Below, piece by piece: positions 23,690 to 31,236 of a DNA stretch of 44,307 bases. The notes under the pieces are model-generated. The model saw only the letters and a list, made by a program, of their open reading frames with translations. It did not search any database and was not told the DNA's origin. Source of the DNA: Mesorhizobium sp. (lineage in GTDB: Bacteria; Pseudomonadota; Alphaproteobacteria; Rhizobiales; Rhizobiaceae). The stretch spans positions 1 to 44,307 of the forward strand of contig SUGL01000044.1 of NCBI GenBank assembly GCA_004963905.1, read 5' to 3'. The position numbers and the translations under genes were made by a program. Positions within the stretch are counted from its first letter, which is position 1; each line of letters begins with the position of its first letter.

Positions 23690-25477
23690 ATGCTTCACGA
23701 ACAGATCGCCACCGCGCCGGCGCAAAGCCTTGCCCGGCAGGCGCAGGAACGCACGTTCCGCAGCCATGACGGCACGGAGATCTTCTACCGTTTCTGGCCG
23801 GCGGTGTCCGCCGAGGCCAAGGGCGCGATCGTGCTGTTCCACCGCGGCCACGAGCATGGCGGCCGCATGGCGCATCTGGTCGACGAACTCAGCATGCCCG
23901 ATTGCGCCTTCTATGCCTGGGACGCGCGCGGCAACGGCCGCTCCGCCGGCGAGCGCGGCTATGCGCCGTCTTTCGCGGCGCTGGTGCGCGATATCGACTG
24001 TTTCATGCGCGAGATCGCCGCCAGGGACGGCTTTGACACGCAGGACATCGCGCTGATCGCGCAGTCCTTCGGCGCGGTGCTTGCGGCCGCTTGGGTGCAC
24101 GACTATGCGCCGAAACTTCGCGCCATGGTGCTGGCCTCGCCGGCCTTCTCGGTCAAGCTCTACGTACCCTTCGCCAAGGAAGGCATCGCGCTCTGGCAGA
24201 AGATCAAGGGGCGCTTCTTCGTCAATTCCTACGTCAAGGCGAAGCTGCTGACCCATGACCCGGTGCGCATCGCCTCCTTCGAGAACGATCCGCTGATCAC
24301 GAGGCCGATCGCGTCGAACATCCTCGTCGAGCTCTACCAGCATGCGGCGCGCGTCGTTGCCGATGCACGCGCCATCACCGTGCCGACGCAGCTTCTCCTG
24401 TCGGGCAGCGACTGGGTGGTGCGGCACGCGCCGCAGCACGAGTTCTTCGTCAACCTCGGCAGCCGCATCAAGGAGCGGCATGTTCTGCCGGGCTTCTTCC
24501 ACGACACGCTGGGCGAGCGCGACCGCGCCGAAGCTCTCGACCTGATCCGGCCGTTCCTCGAAGCGCGATTCGCGGCGCCGGCAGAAGCCGTCGACCTCAA
24601 GCAGGCGGATATTGCCGGCTACACGCGCGACGAGGCCGACCGGCTTGCCTCGCCGCTAGATCTCCTGTCGCCCAAGGGCCTCTACTGGGCGGTGAGCCGC
24701 GCCTTCATCCACATCGGCGGCCGGTTCTCGCAAGGCATGAAGATCGGCGTCGATACCGGCTTCGATTCCGGTTCGACGCTGGACTATGTCTATGAGAACG
24801 AGCCGCGCGGTCTCGGGCCGATCGGCCGCATGGTCGACCGGACCTTCCTCGACGCCATCGGCTGGCGCGGCATCCGCCAGCGCAAGGCCAACCTCGAGGA
24901 GCTGATCGGCTCGGCGCTGGCAACGCTGAAGGCCGCGGGGCGGCCCACCAACATCCTGGACATCGCGGCCGGCCACGGCCGCTATGTTCTGGATGCGATC
25001 GCCAAAACCCCGGAGCAACCGACCAGCGTGCGCTTGCGGGACTATTCCGACCTCAATGTCGAGCTCGGACGCAAGCTGATCGCCGAACGCCAATTCCCGG
25101 CGAGCGTGTCGTTCCAACGCGCCGACGCCTTCGACGGTGATGGGCTCGCCGCGCTCGATCCGGCGCCGGATCTCGCCATCGTCTCCGGACTCTACGAGCT
25201 CTTCTCCGACAATGCCCTAATCGCCCGCTCACTCGGCGGCCTTGCCCGCGCCATGCAACCCGGCAGCCTGCTCCTCTATACCAACCAGCCCTGGCACCCG
25301 CAGCTCGAGATGATCGCGCGCAGCCTGACCTCGCATCGCGGCGGGCAGGCCTGGGTGATGCGGCGGCGCACGCAAGGCGAGATGGACCAACTGGTCGAGG
25401 CGGCCGGCTTCGAGAAGCTCGACCAGCGCATCGACCAATGGGGCATCTTCACCGTTTCCCTGGCAAGGCGTGTTTAG
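23690..25477 (+). CDS. ynbC: YnbC-like alpha/beta hydrolase - methyltransferase fusion
   Basis: 595 aa from ATG 23690, with GAGGGA seven bases upstream. Residues 25-290 form a serine-hydrolase (Hydrolase_4, monoacylglycerol-lipase-like) domain: VLFHRGHEHGGRM oxyanion region, YAWDARGNGRS, the nucleophile elbow AQSFGA (Ser about residue 126), then Asp in LLSGSDWVV and His in GFFHDTLGE. Residues about 370-590 form a class I SAM methyltransferase with motif I ILDIAAGHGRYVLDA and a post-I acidic RLRDYSDLN; its later part reads LAIVSGLYELFSD. This fusion and order match E. coli YnbC. Likely acts on lipid or head-group intermediates of the operon. Stop is 12 bp before palindrome F. Confidence 0.88.
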   Translation: MLHEQIATAPAQSLARQAQERTFRSHDGTEIFYRFWPAVSAEAKGAIVLFHRGHEHGGRMAHLVDELSMPDCAFYAWDARGNGRSAGERGYAPSFAALVRDIDCFMREIAARDGFDTQDIALIAQSFGAVLAAAWVHDYAPKLRAMVLASPAFSVKLYVPFAKEGIALWQKIKGRFFVNSYVKAKLLTHDPVRIASFENDPLITRPIASNILVELYQHAARVVADARAITVPTQLLLSGSDWVVRHAPQHEFFVNLGSRIKERHVLPGFFHDTLGERDRAEALDLIRPFLEARFAAPAEAVDLKQADIAGYTRDEADRLASPLDLLSPKGLYWAVSRAFIHIGGRFSQGMKIGVDTGFDSGSTLDYVYENEPRGLGPIGRMVDRTFLDAIGWRGIRQRKANLEELIGSALATLKAAGRPTNILDIAAGHGRYVLDAIAKTPEQPTSVRLRDYSDLNVELGRKLIAERQFPASVSFQRADAFDGDGLAALDPAPDLAIVSGLYELFSDNALIARSLGGLARAMQPGSLLLYTNQPWHPQLEMIARSLTSHRGGQAWVMRRRTQGEMDQLVEAAGFEKLDQRIDQWGIFTVSLARRV

Positions 25478-25487
25478 ATCAAGAGAC

Positions 25488-25538
25488 AGAGCATGATGTC
25501 GTCCGAAAACCGCGTCACACTTTTCGGCATCCTGCTCT
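25488..25538. repeat. RIME-like palindrome, copy F, between ynbC and ynbD
   Basis: AGAGCATGATG / CATCCTGCTCT arms (one mismatch) around GAAAACCGCGTCACACTTTT. Begins 10 bp after the ynbC stop and could shape mRNA stability within the operon. Confidence 0.8.
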
Positions 25539-25552
25539 AGGGCCACCGACAC

Positions 25553-26887
25553 ATGCCGACCGGTGCCGAGCCCCCGCCGCTTTCAGCCAGCCCAGCCGCC
25601 GAGCCCTATGGGCGGATCGTGGTCGGGGCAGCACTTTGGCTCGCCTTGCTCGCGCCGTTCTTCTATTCGACCTACGGCTTCGCCAACTGGCTGGCCTCGA
25701 CGCGCGACCATGTCGGCAGCATCGTGTTCTCCTGGGAGCACCATGTTCCGTTCGTCGCCTGGACCATCGTGCCCTACTGGTCGATCAACCTGTTCTACGG
25801 ACTGTCGCTCCTGCTCAACGACAGCCGGCGCAGCGTCGACCGCCTGGCCGGTCGCTATCTCACCGCGCAGATCGTGGCCGTCGCCTGCTTCGTCCTGTTT
25901 CCGCTCACCGCCACTTTCGTGCGGCCGGCAACGAGCGGCCTGCCGGGTTTCCTGTTTGCCGTGCTCGGCGGCTTCGACAAGCCGTTCAACCAGGCGCCGT
26001 CGCTGCACATCGCGCTTTTGGCGATCATCTGGGATCACTGGCGCCTGCGCCTTGCCGGCCCGCTTTCGATACTGTGGCACGGCTGGTGCTTCCTGATCGG
26101 CGCCTCGGTGCTGACGACCTGGCAGCACCATTTCATCGACATCCCGACCGGCGCGCTGCTCGGCTTCTTCGCGCTGTGGCTCTTTCCGGCCCAGGGCGAG
26201 TTGCCCTTCGCCGGTTTCCGCCTGACCACCGGCAAGGCACGGCGGCTTTCGCTGTGCTACGCGCTGGGTGCCGCCCTCGCGCTCGCGGGCACTGCGATCG
26301 GCGCCACCAATTCCGCCGTCGCGCTCGTCCTTTTGTGGCCGTTTCTGGCGCTGGCCATCGTCGCCTTCGCCTATGCCGGAGCCGGCGCGAAAGTGTTCCA
26401 GAAAACGGCGGACGGCCATGTGTCGCTGGCAAGCCGTATCCTGCTTTGGCCTTACCGGCTGGGCGCCGGGGTCAACGTGTGGGCATGGACGCGCAAGCTG
26501 CCGCCGGTCGTGGCGGTCACCGACGGCGTCTTCCTTGGGCGTTTTCCCGGCGCTGCCGAGGCCAACGGCTTCGGCACGGTGATCGATCTCGCCGCCGAGC
26601 TGGAACGGCCGCGCGACGCGACGGGCCGTTGGCAAAGCTTCGGCATGCTCGATCTCCTGCCGCCGCCGGCGGACGTGCTCGACCGGGCGGCGGCGGCGAT
26701 CGAGCCGGCGCGGGGCCAAGGCACGGTGCTGGTCTGCTGCGCGCTCGGCTTCCAGCGCAGCGCCACTGTCGTCGCCCGATGGCTGGTCGCCACCGGCCGC
26801 TCGCATACGCCGGCGCAGGCGCGCAAGCAACTCGCCGCGTCCGGCCGGCCGGTGCATCTCCAGGCCGGACTGGATGAGCCGGCATGA
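25553..26887 (+). CDS. ynbD: YnbD-like PAP2 lipid phosphatase - dual-specificity phosphatase fusion
   Basis: 444 aa. The N-terminal 300 residues are membrane-embedded and PAP2-like: APSLHIALLAIIWDH (about residues 149-163) and TTWQHHFIDIPTGALLGFFA (about 187-206) supply the Ser-x-His and His-x3-Asp catalytic residues. The C-terminal part, about residues 310-440, is a cytoplasmic dual-specificity/tyrosine-phosphatase domain with an intact CX5R loop in VLVCCALGFQRSATVVA (about residues 393-409). E. coli YnbD has the same layout. Two phosphatases on one chain could clear both a lipid phosphate and a soluble or phosphoinositol-type phosphate; the substrates are unknown. Stop overlaps the next start (ATGA). 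Confidence 0.87.
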   Translation: MPTGAEPPPLSASPAAEPYGRIVVGAALWLALLAPFFYSTYGFANWLASTRDHVGSIVFSWEHHVPFVAWTIVPYWSINLFYGLSLLLNDSRRSVDRLAGRYLTAQIVAVACFVLFPLTATFVRPATSGLPGFLFAVLGGFDKPFNQAPSLHIALLAIIWDHWRLRLAGPLSILWHGWCFLIGASVLTTWQHHFIDIPTGALLGFFALWLFPAQGELPFAGFRLTTGKARRLSLCYALGAALALAGTAIGATNSAVALVLLWPFLALAIVAFAYAGAGAKVFQKTADGHVSLASRILLWPYRLGAGVNVWAWTRKLPPVVAVTDGVFLGRFPGAAEANGFGTVIDLAAELERPRDATGRWQSFGMLDLLPPPADVLDRAAAAIEPARGQGTVLVCCALGFQRSATVVARWLVATGRSHTPAQARKQLAASGRPVHLQAGLDEPA

Positions 26888-27327
26888 GGGACGAAGCCTA
26901 TCAGCAACGGGCAGCCGCATTCGCCGCCATGCTGATCAAGCAGGCGGCGTGGCCGGCCGCAATCGTCATCGCCGGCGACAGTGTCGCGCCTCTGGTCGCT
27001 TCGGCGCGCGGCGCGTTCCAGGCGCCGATCGGGGTCCTGGCGCTTCTGGTCGCGGCGGCGAGCGCCGTCGTGGTGCTGGGGCTTTCGGCACTTCTCGTGT
27101 TCGACGCGCTGCTGTTCCGGCTGATGGCGACGCACACCGACGAGGTTTCCGGCGGCGCCGCGGTCGACGATATCCTGGCGCGCATGCGGCTGAAGCCTGC
27201 CTCCTCCTCGCCGCGCCCGCTCGACGACCGCATTGCCGGAACGCGCCGCCTGCTTGCGCGGCAGCGCATCGCCTTCACGATCTTCGTCGTCGCGTTCCTC
27301 ACAGCAGGGTTCTGGATGCCCAGATGA
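26884..27327 (+). CDS. Small membrane protein of unknown function in the ynb-like operon
   Basis: 147 aa, coupled by ATGA overlaps to ynbD before it and the acyltransferase gene after it, which is strong evidence that it is real. Hydrophobic segments: about residues 20-36, 45-75 (GVLALLVAAASAVVVLGLSA) and 124-145 (IAFTIFVVAFLTAGFWM). The middle section, residues 76-118, is polar and probably cytoplasmic. I recognise no domain and no catalytic motif. By position it could be a scaffold or regulatory subunit for the membrane enzymes around it. Confidence 0.8.
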   Translation: MRDEAYQQRAAAFAAMLIKQAAWPAAIVIAGDSVAPLVASARGAFQAPIGVLALLVAAASAVVVLGLSALLVFDALLFRLMATHTDEVSGGAAVDDILARMRLKPASSSPRPLDDRIAGTRRLLARQRIAFTIFVVAFLTAGFWMPR

Positions 27328-27983
27328 GCAGGCTTGCGCTGCGGACCTTCACCCTGCTGCAGACGGTCACCTCCGTCGGCCTGTCGGCGCTGGCCTGGGC
27401 AGTGACCGGCGTGCGCCCGATCTGGAGCGGCAGCCAGCCGTCCGACCGGCAGCGCATCTATTTCGCCAATCACACCAGCCATGGCGATTTCATCCTTCTG
27501 TCGGCATGCCTCAGCGAAAAGGAACGCGCCATCACACATGCGGTGGCCGCCGCCGAATATTGGGGGAGATCGCGGCTGCGCCGCTTCATTGCCGAGGACA
27601 TGCTGTCCTCCGTGCTGATCAGCCGGCAATGGACCAGCCCGGAAGAGAACCCGATCTCCGTCATGCTCTCGGTCCTCGACCAGGGCCATTCGCTGATCAT
27701 CTTCCCGGAAGGCACGCGCAACATGAGCGACGAGCTGCTGCCCTTCCGCTCCGGGCTCTACAACCTGTCGATGGCGCGGCCGGACGTCGAATTGATCCCG
27801 TGCTGGATCGAGAACATGTCGCGCGTGCTGCCCAAGGGCCAGTTCCTGCCGGTGCCGCTGCTTTGCCGCGTCGTCTTCGGCGCGCCGGTGGCGGTGGCGC
27901 CGGGCGAGGAACGCCGCGCCTTCCTCGAACGCGCCCGCGCAGCACTTCTGGCGCTCGATCCGCGCCCCGACCGAGACGATTGA
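27324..27983 (+). CDS. 1-acyl-glycerol-3-phosphate (lysophospholipid) acyltransferase
   Basis: 219 aa PlsC-type enzyme that would transfer an acyl chain to a lysolipid such as lysophosphatidate. The catalytic NHTSHGDF (H-x4-D, about residues 48-55) and the substrate-binding FPEGTRN (about 130-136) are intact, followed by PCWIENMSRVLPKG. One N-terminal hydrophobic anchor (VTSVGLSALAWAVTG). The start ATG 27324 overlaps the previous stop and the end overlaps the ynbB-like start by one base (TGATG). It lies directly before a phosphatidate cytidylyltransferase, which would use its product. I do not recall an acyltransferase in the E. coli ynbABCD operon. Confidence 0.9.
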   Translation: MSRLALRTFTLLQTVTSVGLSALAWAVTGVRPIWSGSQPSDRQRIYFANHTSHGDFILLSACLSEKERAITHAVAAAEYWGRSRLRRFIAEDMLSSVLISRQWTSPEENPISVMLSVLDQGHSLIIFPEGTRNMSDELLPFRSGLYNLSMARPDVELIPCWIENMSRVLPKGQFLPVPLLCRVVFGAPVAVAPGEERRAFLERARAALLALDPRPDRDD

Positions 27984-28918
27984 TGCGCCACGAAATCAGC
28001 ATTCTCATTGTCGGACTCTTCGTGGTGCTGACCACCGCCAGCGCCACCGCCGCCGTGTTGTCGGCGCGCGCGCCGAAGCCGCTGAGCGCGACGCTCGTCA
28101 ACCTCACGCAGCGCATCAACGCCTGGTGGGTGATGGTGGCGCTGATGACGGTCGCCTTCTTCTTCGGCCGCTACGGCATGACCATCCTGTTCGCGCTGAT
28201 ATCGTTCGCGGCGCTGCGCGAATTCGTGACGCTGACGCATAGCCGCCGCAGCGACCATTGGGTGCTGCTCGGCATGTTCGGCATCGTCATTCCGTTCCAG
28301 TACTGGCTGGTGTGGACGGCCTGGTACGGCCTGTTCGTCATCTTCATCCCGGTCTACTGCTTCCTGCTGATGCCGGCGATCACGGCGCTGCATGGCGATA
28401 CCGAGCGCTTCCTGGAGCGCGTGTCGGCGCAGCAATGGGCGATCATGATCTCGGTCTACTGCGTCAGCCATGTCCCTGCCCTGCTGACGCTCAACGTGCC
28501 CGGCTTCGAGGGCCGCAATCTCTTGCTCATCGCCTTCCTGATCATCGTCGTGCAGGGCAGCGACGTGCTGCAGTACATTTTCGGCAAGCTGTTCGGAAAA
28601 CACCGCTTCTCGCCGAACGTCTCGCCGTCGAAGACCTGGGAGGGTCTGATCGGCGGGCTGGTGGCGTCGAGCCTGCTCGGCGCGTTGCTCTCCTTCATCA
28701 CGCCTTTCTCGCCACTGCAGGCTTCGGCCGTCGCCTTCGTCGCCTGCACGATGGGCTTCCTCGGCGGGCTTGTCGCCTCGGCGATCAAGCGCGACCAGGG
28801 CGTAAAGGACTGGGGCCACCTGATCGAGGGCCATGGCGGCATGCTCGACCGGACCGACAGCCTGGTCTTCGCCGCGCCGATCTTCTTCCACATCGTGCGC
28901 TATTTCTGGACGGTGTGA
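27983..28918 (+). CDS. ynbB: YnbB-like phosphatidate cytidylyltransferase (CdsA family)
   Basis: 311 aa, makes CDP-diacylglycerol from phosphatidate and CTP in the inner membrane. The CdsA signature is complete at the C-terminus: SAIKRDQGVKDWGHLIEGHG followed by GMLDRTDS, with the Lys, Asp and His of the family. An earlier motif PSKTWEGLIGG (about residues 214-224) is also standard. Eight or so membrane segments. Last gene of the operon; it supplies the substrate of the YnbA-like enzyme. The housekeeping cdsA is expected elsewhere, so this is probably a dedicated paralog. Ends 6 bp before the convergent permease gene, with no terminator visible between them. Confidence 0.9.
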   Translation: MRHEISILIVGLFVVLTTASATAAVLSARAPKPLSATLVNLTQRINAWWVMVALMTVAFFFGRYGMTILFALISFAALREFVTLTHSRRSDHWVLLGMFGIVIPFQYWLVWTAWYGLFVIFIPVYCFLLMPAITALHGDTERFLERVSAQQWAIMISVYCVSHVPALLTLNVPGFEGRNLLLIAFLIIVVQGSDVLQYIFGKLFGKHRFSPNVSPSKTWEGLIGGLVASSLLGALLSFITPFSPLQASAVAFVACTMGFLGGLVASAIKRDQGVKDWGHLIEGHGGMLDRTDSLVFAAPIFFHIVRYFWTV

Positions 28919-28924
28919 TCGCGG

Positions 28925-29944
28925 CTAAAGCCGCCTGCGCATCAGCAGCGTGACGACGAAGAAAGCGCCGAGCGAGCTGGTGATGATACCGATCGGCAGT
29001 TCCTGCGGCGGTAGCAGCGTACGGGCGATGAGATCGCTGGCCAGCAGAAGGATCGCGCCGAACAGCGCGCAGATCGCTGTCAGCGGCCGATGCAGCGGAC
29101 CCGCGAGCGGCCGGCCGAGATGCGGGATCATCAGCCCGACGAAGCCGATGACGCCGGCGACCGCGACGAGGATCGCGGTGGCCAAAGCGGCGACGAGGAA
29201 TGTCGTGCGGCGCATGCGCGCCACCGGCACGCCGAGGCTTTCGGCAGCGCTTTCGCCGGCGAGGAAGGCATCGAAGCGGCGGTGGTTCGAGAGCCCGTAG
29301 GCAAGGATGAGGCCGGCGCCCAGCGCCCCCAGGCCGATATTGTCCCAGCGGGCGAGACCGAGCCCGCCCATGGTCCAGAACAGCACCGAATGGGCGGCGC
29401 GCTGGTCACCGGCGAAGACGAGGTAGTTGGTCAAAGCGGTGAACATGAAGGAAACGGCGAGCCCGGCGAGGATCAGCCGCTCGGGCCCCTGCCCTCTCAC
29501 CCGCGACACGAGCAGAAGCACGATGGCCGCCGCCAGCATGCCGCCGGTGAAGGCCGCCACCGGCAAGGTCCAGATGCCGAAACTGTCGCCGAAGATGGTG
29601 ATGACCGAGACCGCGCCGGCGGCGGCGCCCGAGGAGAGGCCGAACAGGAACGGGTCGGCGAGGTCGTTGCGGGTGACGGTCTGCAGCAGCGCGCCGACGA
29701 CACCGAGGCCGGCGCCCACCGCGATCGCCAGCAGCGTGCGCGGCAGCCTGAGATCGACGACGATGCTGCCGACAGGTCCCGGCACGGCCTGGCCGTCCAG
29801 ACCAGCCGCACGCGCCAGGGCGCCGACGACCTCGCGCAGCGGTATCAGCGTCGAGCCATAGACGATCGACAGCAGCGCCAGCGCGACCAGAAGGATCGCG
29901 CCCAGCGTCATCGCCAAGACGAAGGGGGTATGGCGCAGATTCAC
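28925..29944 (-). CDS. FecCD/BtuC-family ABC importer permease
   Basis: 339 aa from GTG 29944 (VNLRHTPFVLAMTLGAILLV). ATG 29911 is an alternative; the in-frame extension to 30214 runs through a repeat element and is rejected. Ten membrane segments are expected. Family motifs: LRLPRTLLAIAVGAGLGVVG (about residues 54-73), DPFLFGLSSGAAAGA, and the ATPase-contact loop near VIGFVGLMIPHLGRPLAGPL (about 263-282). Dimers of this protein form the channel for cobalamin, haem or ferric siderophores. Third gene of a riboswitch-controlled operon, so corrinoid import is favoured. A 320-bp gap with a mosaic repeat separates it from the binding-protein gene. Confidence 0.9.
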   Translation of the reverse strand: MNLRHTPFVLAMTLGAILLVALALLSIVYGSTLIPLREVVGALARAAGLDGQAVPGPVGSIVVDLRLPRTLLAIAVGAGLGVVGALLQTVTRNDLADPFLFGLSSGAAAGAVSVITIFGDSFGIWTLPVAAFTGGMLAAAIVLLLVSRVRGQGPERLILAGLAVSFMFTALTNYLVFAGDQRAAHSVLFWTMGGLGLARWDNIGLGALGAGLILAYGLSNHRRFDAFLAGESAAESLGVPVARMRRTTFLVAALATAILVAVAGVIGFVGLMIPHLGRPLAGPLHRPLTAICALFGAILLLASDLIARTLLPPQELPIGIITSSLGAFFVVTLLMRRRL

Positions 29945-30264
29945 GGCGTGGAAGCTGCCGCAGCGATACCGGCGTTCAGGATTAGCGGAGGTCTCCGCGA
30001 CTTCGTCATGCCAGGGCGAAGCAGGCGCGAAGCGCCGTCGCGGAGACCCTGGAATCCATTCCGTGATCTGGCGCGCGGAGAGCAACGGCGCAGAGTTCTG
30101 CACGGTTGCAACGCTCGAAAGCCACGGAATGGATCCGCGGGTCTGCGCCGCGTCGCTTCGCTCCTTGCTCCGCCCGTGGATGACGAAGTGAGGGACGTTT
30201 TCGCCATTCTCCAAGGCAGGCTATCCATCAACGGCAACACTCCCGACCCATCAGATCCCCAGAC
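29945..30264. other. 320-bp gap between importer genes, mostly mosaic repeat
   Basis: Filled by the long mosaic element 30001-30188 and its shared 3' flank to about 30217. No gene is supported. The element interrupts what is otherwise a single importer operon. Confidence 0.75.
30001..30188. repeat. Mosaic intergenic element, long copy 3
   Basis: 188 bp, CTTCGTCATGCCAGGGCGAA on the left and GTCGCTTCGCTCCTTGCTCC...GATGACGAAG on the right, so both arms are of the GGAGCGAAGCGA type. The inner stem is CCATTCCGTG/CACGGAATGG, and the centre keeps the GTTGCAAC and CAGAGTTCTG motifs. Confidence 0.82.
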
Positions 30265-31209
30265 CTAGAACGCTTCCGGATGCATGGCCCTGGCGATCTT
30301 GCCGATCGCCTCGATGTTGGCGGGTCCGGGCGTCAGCTCGGCGTAGCGCAGCGCCACGAAGCGCTCGTTCCTGACCGCGTCGGTCTCCTTCATCGCTGGA
30401 TGCGCCTTGAGGAAATCGAGCAGCTTCCGGTAGCCGCCGTCCTGATAATCGAGCAGGATGAGGAATTGCGGATTGCGCGAAGCGACCGTCTCCCAGTCGG
30501 TGTTGCCCCAGCTCGTTTCCATGTCGGCCATGATGTTCTCGCCGCCCGCGGCGGCGATCATCGCGTTGGGGATGGCGAACTTGCCGGCGGCGAAGGGCTT
30601 GTCCTCGCCGGAGTCGTAGAGGAAGACGCGCGTACCCTTGGCGTTGCCCACCTTGGCGGTGATGTCGGCGAGCTCGGCCTTCCAGCCGGCGACCAGCTTC
30701 TCCGCCTCGGCCTCCTTGCCGAAGATCCTGCCCAGCTTCCCGACATCGCCAAAGAGCAGGTCCATCGAGGCGGCCGGCCGGTTCTTGTCGAGATGGACGC
30801 AGCTCTCGGTCAGCACCAGCGTCTTGATGCCGTAGGGAGCAAGCGTGTCGGGCGTGACCTCGCCGCCCGGCTTCATGCCGTAATACCAGCCGGCGAAGAA
30901 GAAATCGGGCTCGACGGCGACGAGGTTTTCGAGCGTCGGATATTTCGGCGCCAGTTCCGGAATAGACCCTTGCTCAGCCTTGAATTCGGAGCCGACCTTG
31001 TACCAGCCGGTGATGCCGGTGAGCCCGACGATAGACGGCTGCAGCTTCAGCGCGAAAGCCATCTCGGCCATGTTGAGGTCCTGGATGACGGCGCGCTTCG
31101 GCGGAGCGTCGAAGGTGAGCGGCTTGCCGCAACTGTCGACGGTGACCGGGAAGGCAACCGCCGCCGAGGCGACAAGCGACAAGGCAAGGGACAACACGAG
31201 GCGTTTCAT
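30265..31209 (-). CDS. Periplasmic substrate-binding protein of a corrinoid/iron-type ABC importer
   Basis: 314 aa. Sec signal peptide MKRLVLSLALSLVASAAVAF, cleavage after AVA. The mature part has the class III two-lobe layout (PF01497 type): an N-terminal lobe from RAVIQDLNMAEMAFALKL, a YPTLENLVAVEPDFFFAGW segment, a linking helix and a C-terminal lobe with PQFLILLDYQDGG. AGGAG eight bases upstream supports the start. It follows the ATPase gene by 27 bp. Similar proteins bind cobalamin, haem or siderophores; the riboswitch in front of the operon favours a corrinoid or its precursor. No TonB-dependent receptor gene is in the window. Confidence 0.9.
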   Translation of the reverse strand: MKRLVLSLALSLVASAAVAFPVTVDSCGKPLTFDAPPKRAVIQDLNMAEMAFALKLQPSIVGLTGITGWYKVGSEFKAEQGSIPELAPKYPTLENLVAVEPDFFFAGWYYGMKPGGEVTPDTLAPYGIKTLVLTESCVHLDKNRPAASMDLLFGDVGKLGRIFGKEAEAEKLVAGWKAELADITAKVGNAKGTRVFLYDSGEDKPFAAGKFAIPNAMIAAAGGENIMADMETSWGNTDWETVASRNPQFLILLDYQDGGYRKLLDFLKAHPAMKETDAVRNERFVALRYAELTPGPANIEAIGKIARAMHPEAF

Positions 31210-31236
31210 CGGAAGATTGCTCCTTGTTTGGACGGT

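Noticed and set aside
26874..27323. N-terminal extension of the acyltransferase over the small membrane-protein gene
   Set aside because: The ATGA overlap gives a natural start at 27324, and the extension is Arg-rich out-of-frame reading of a hydrophobic protein gene.
29945..30214. 90-codon N-terminal extension of the FecCD permease
   Set aside because: It is encoded by the mosaic repeat element and has no counterpart in the family.
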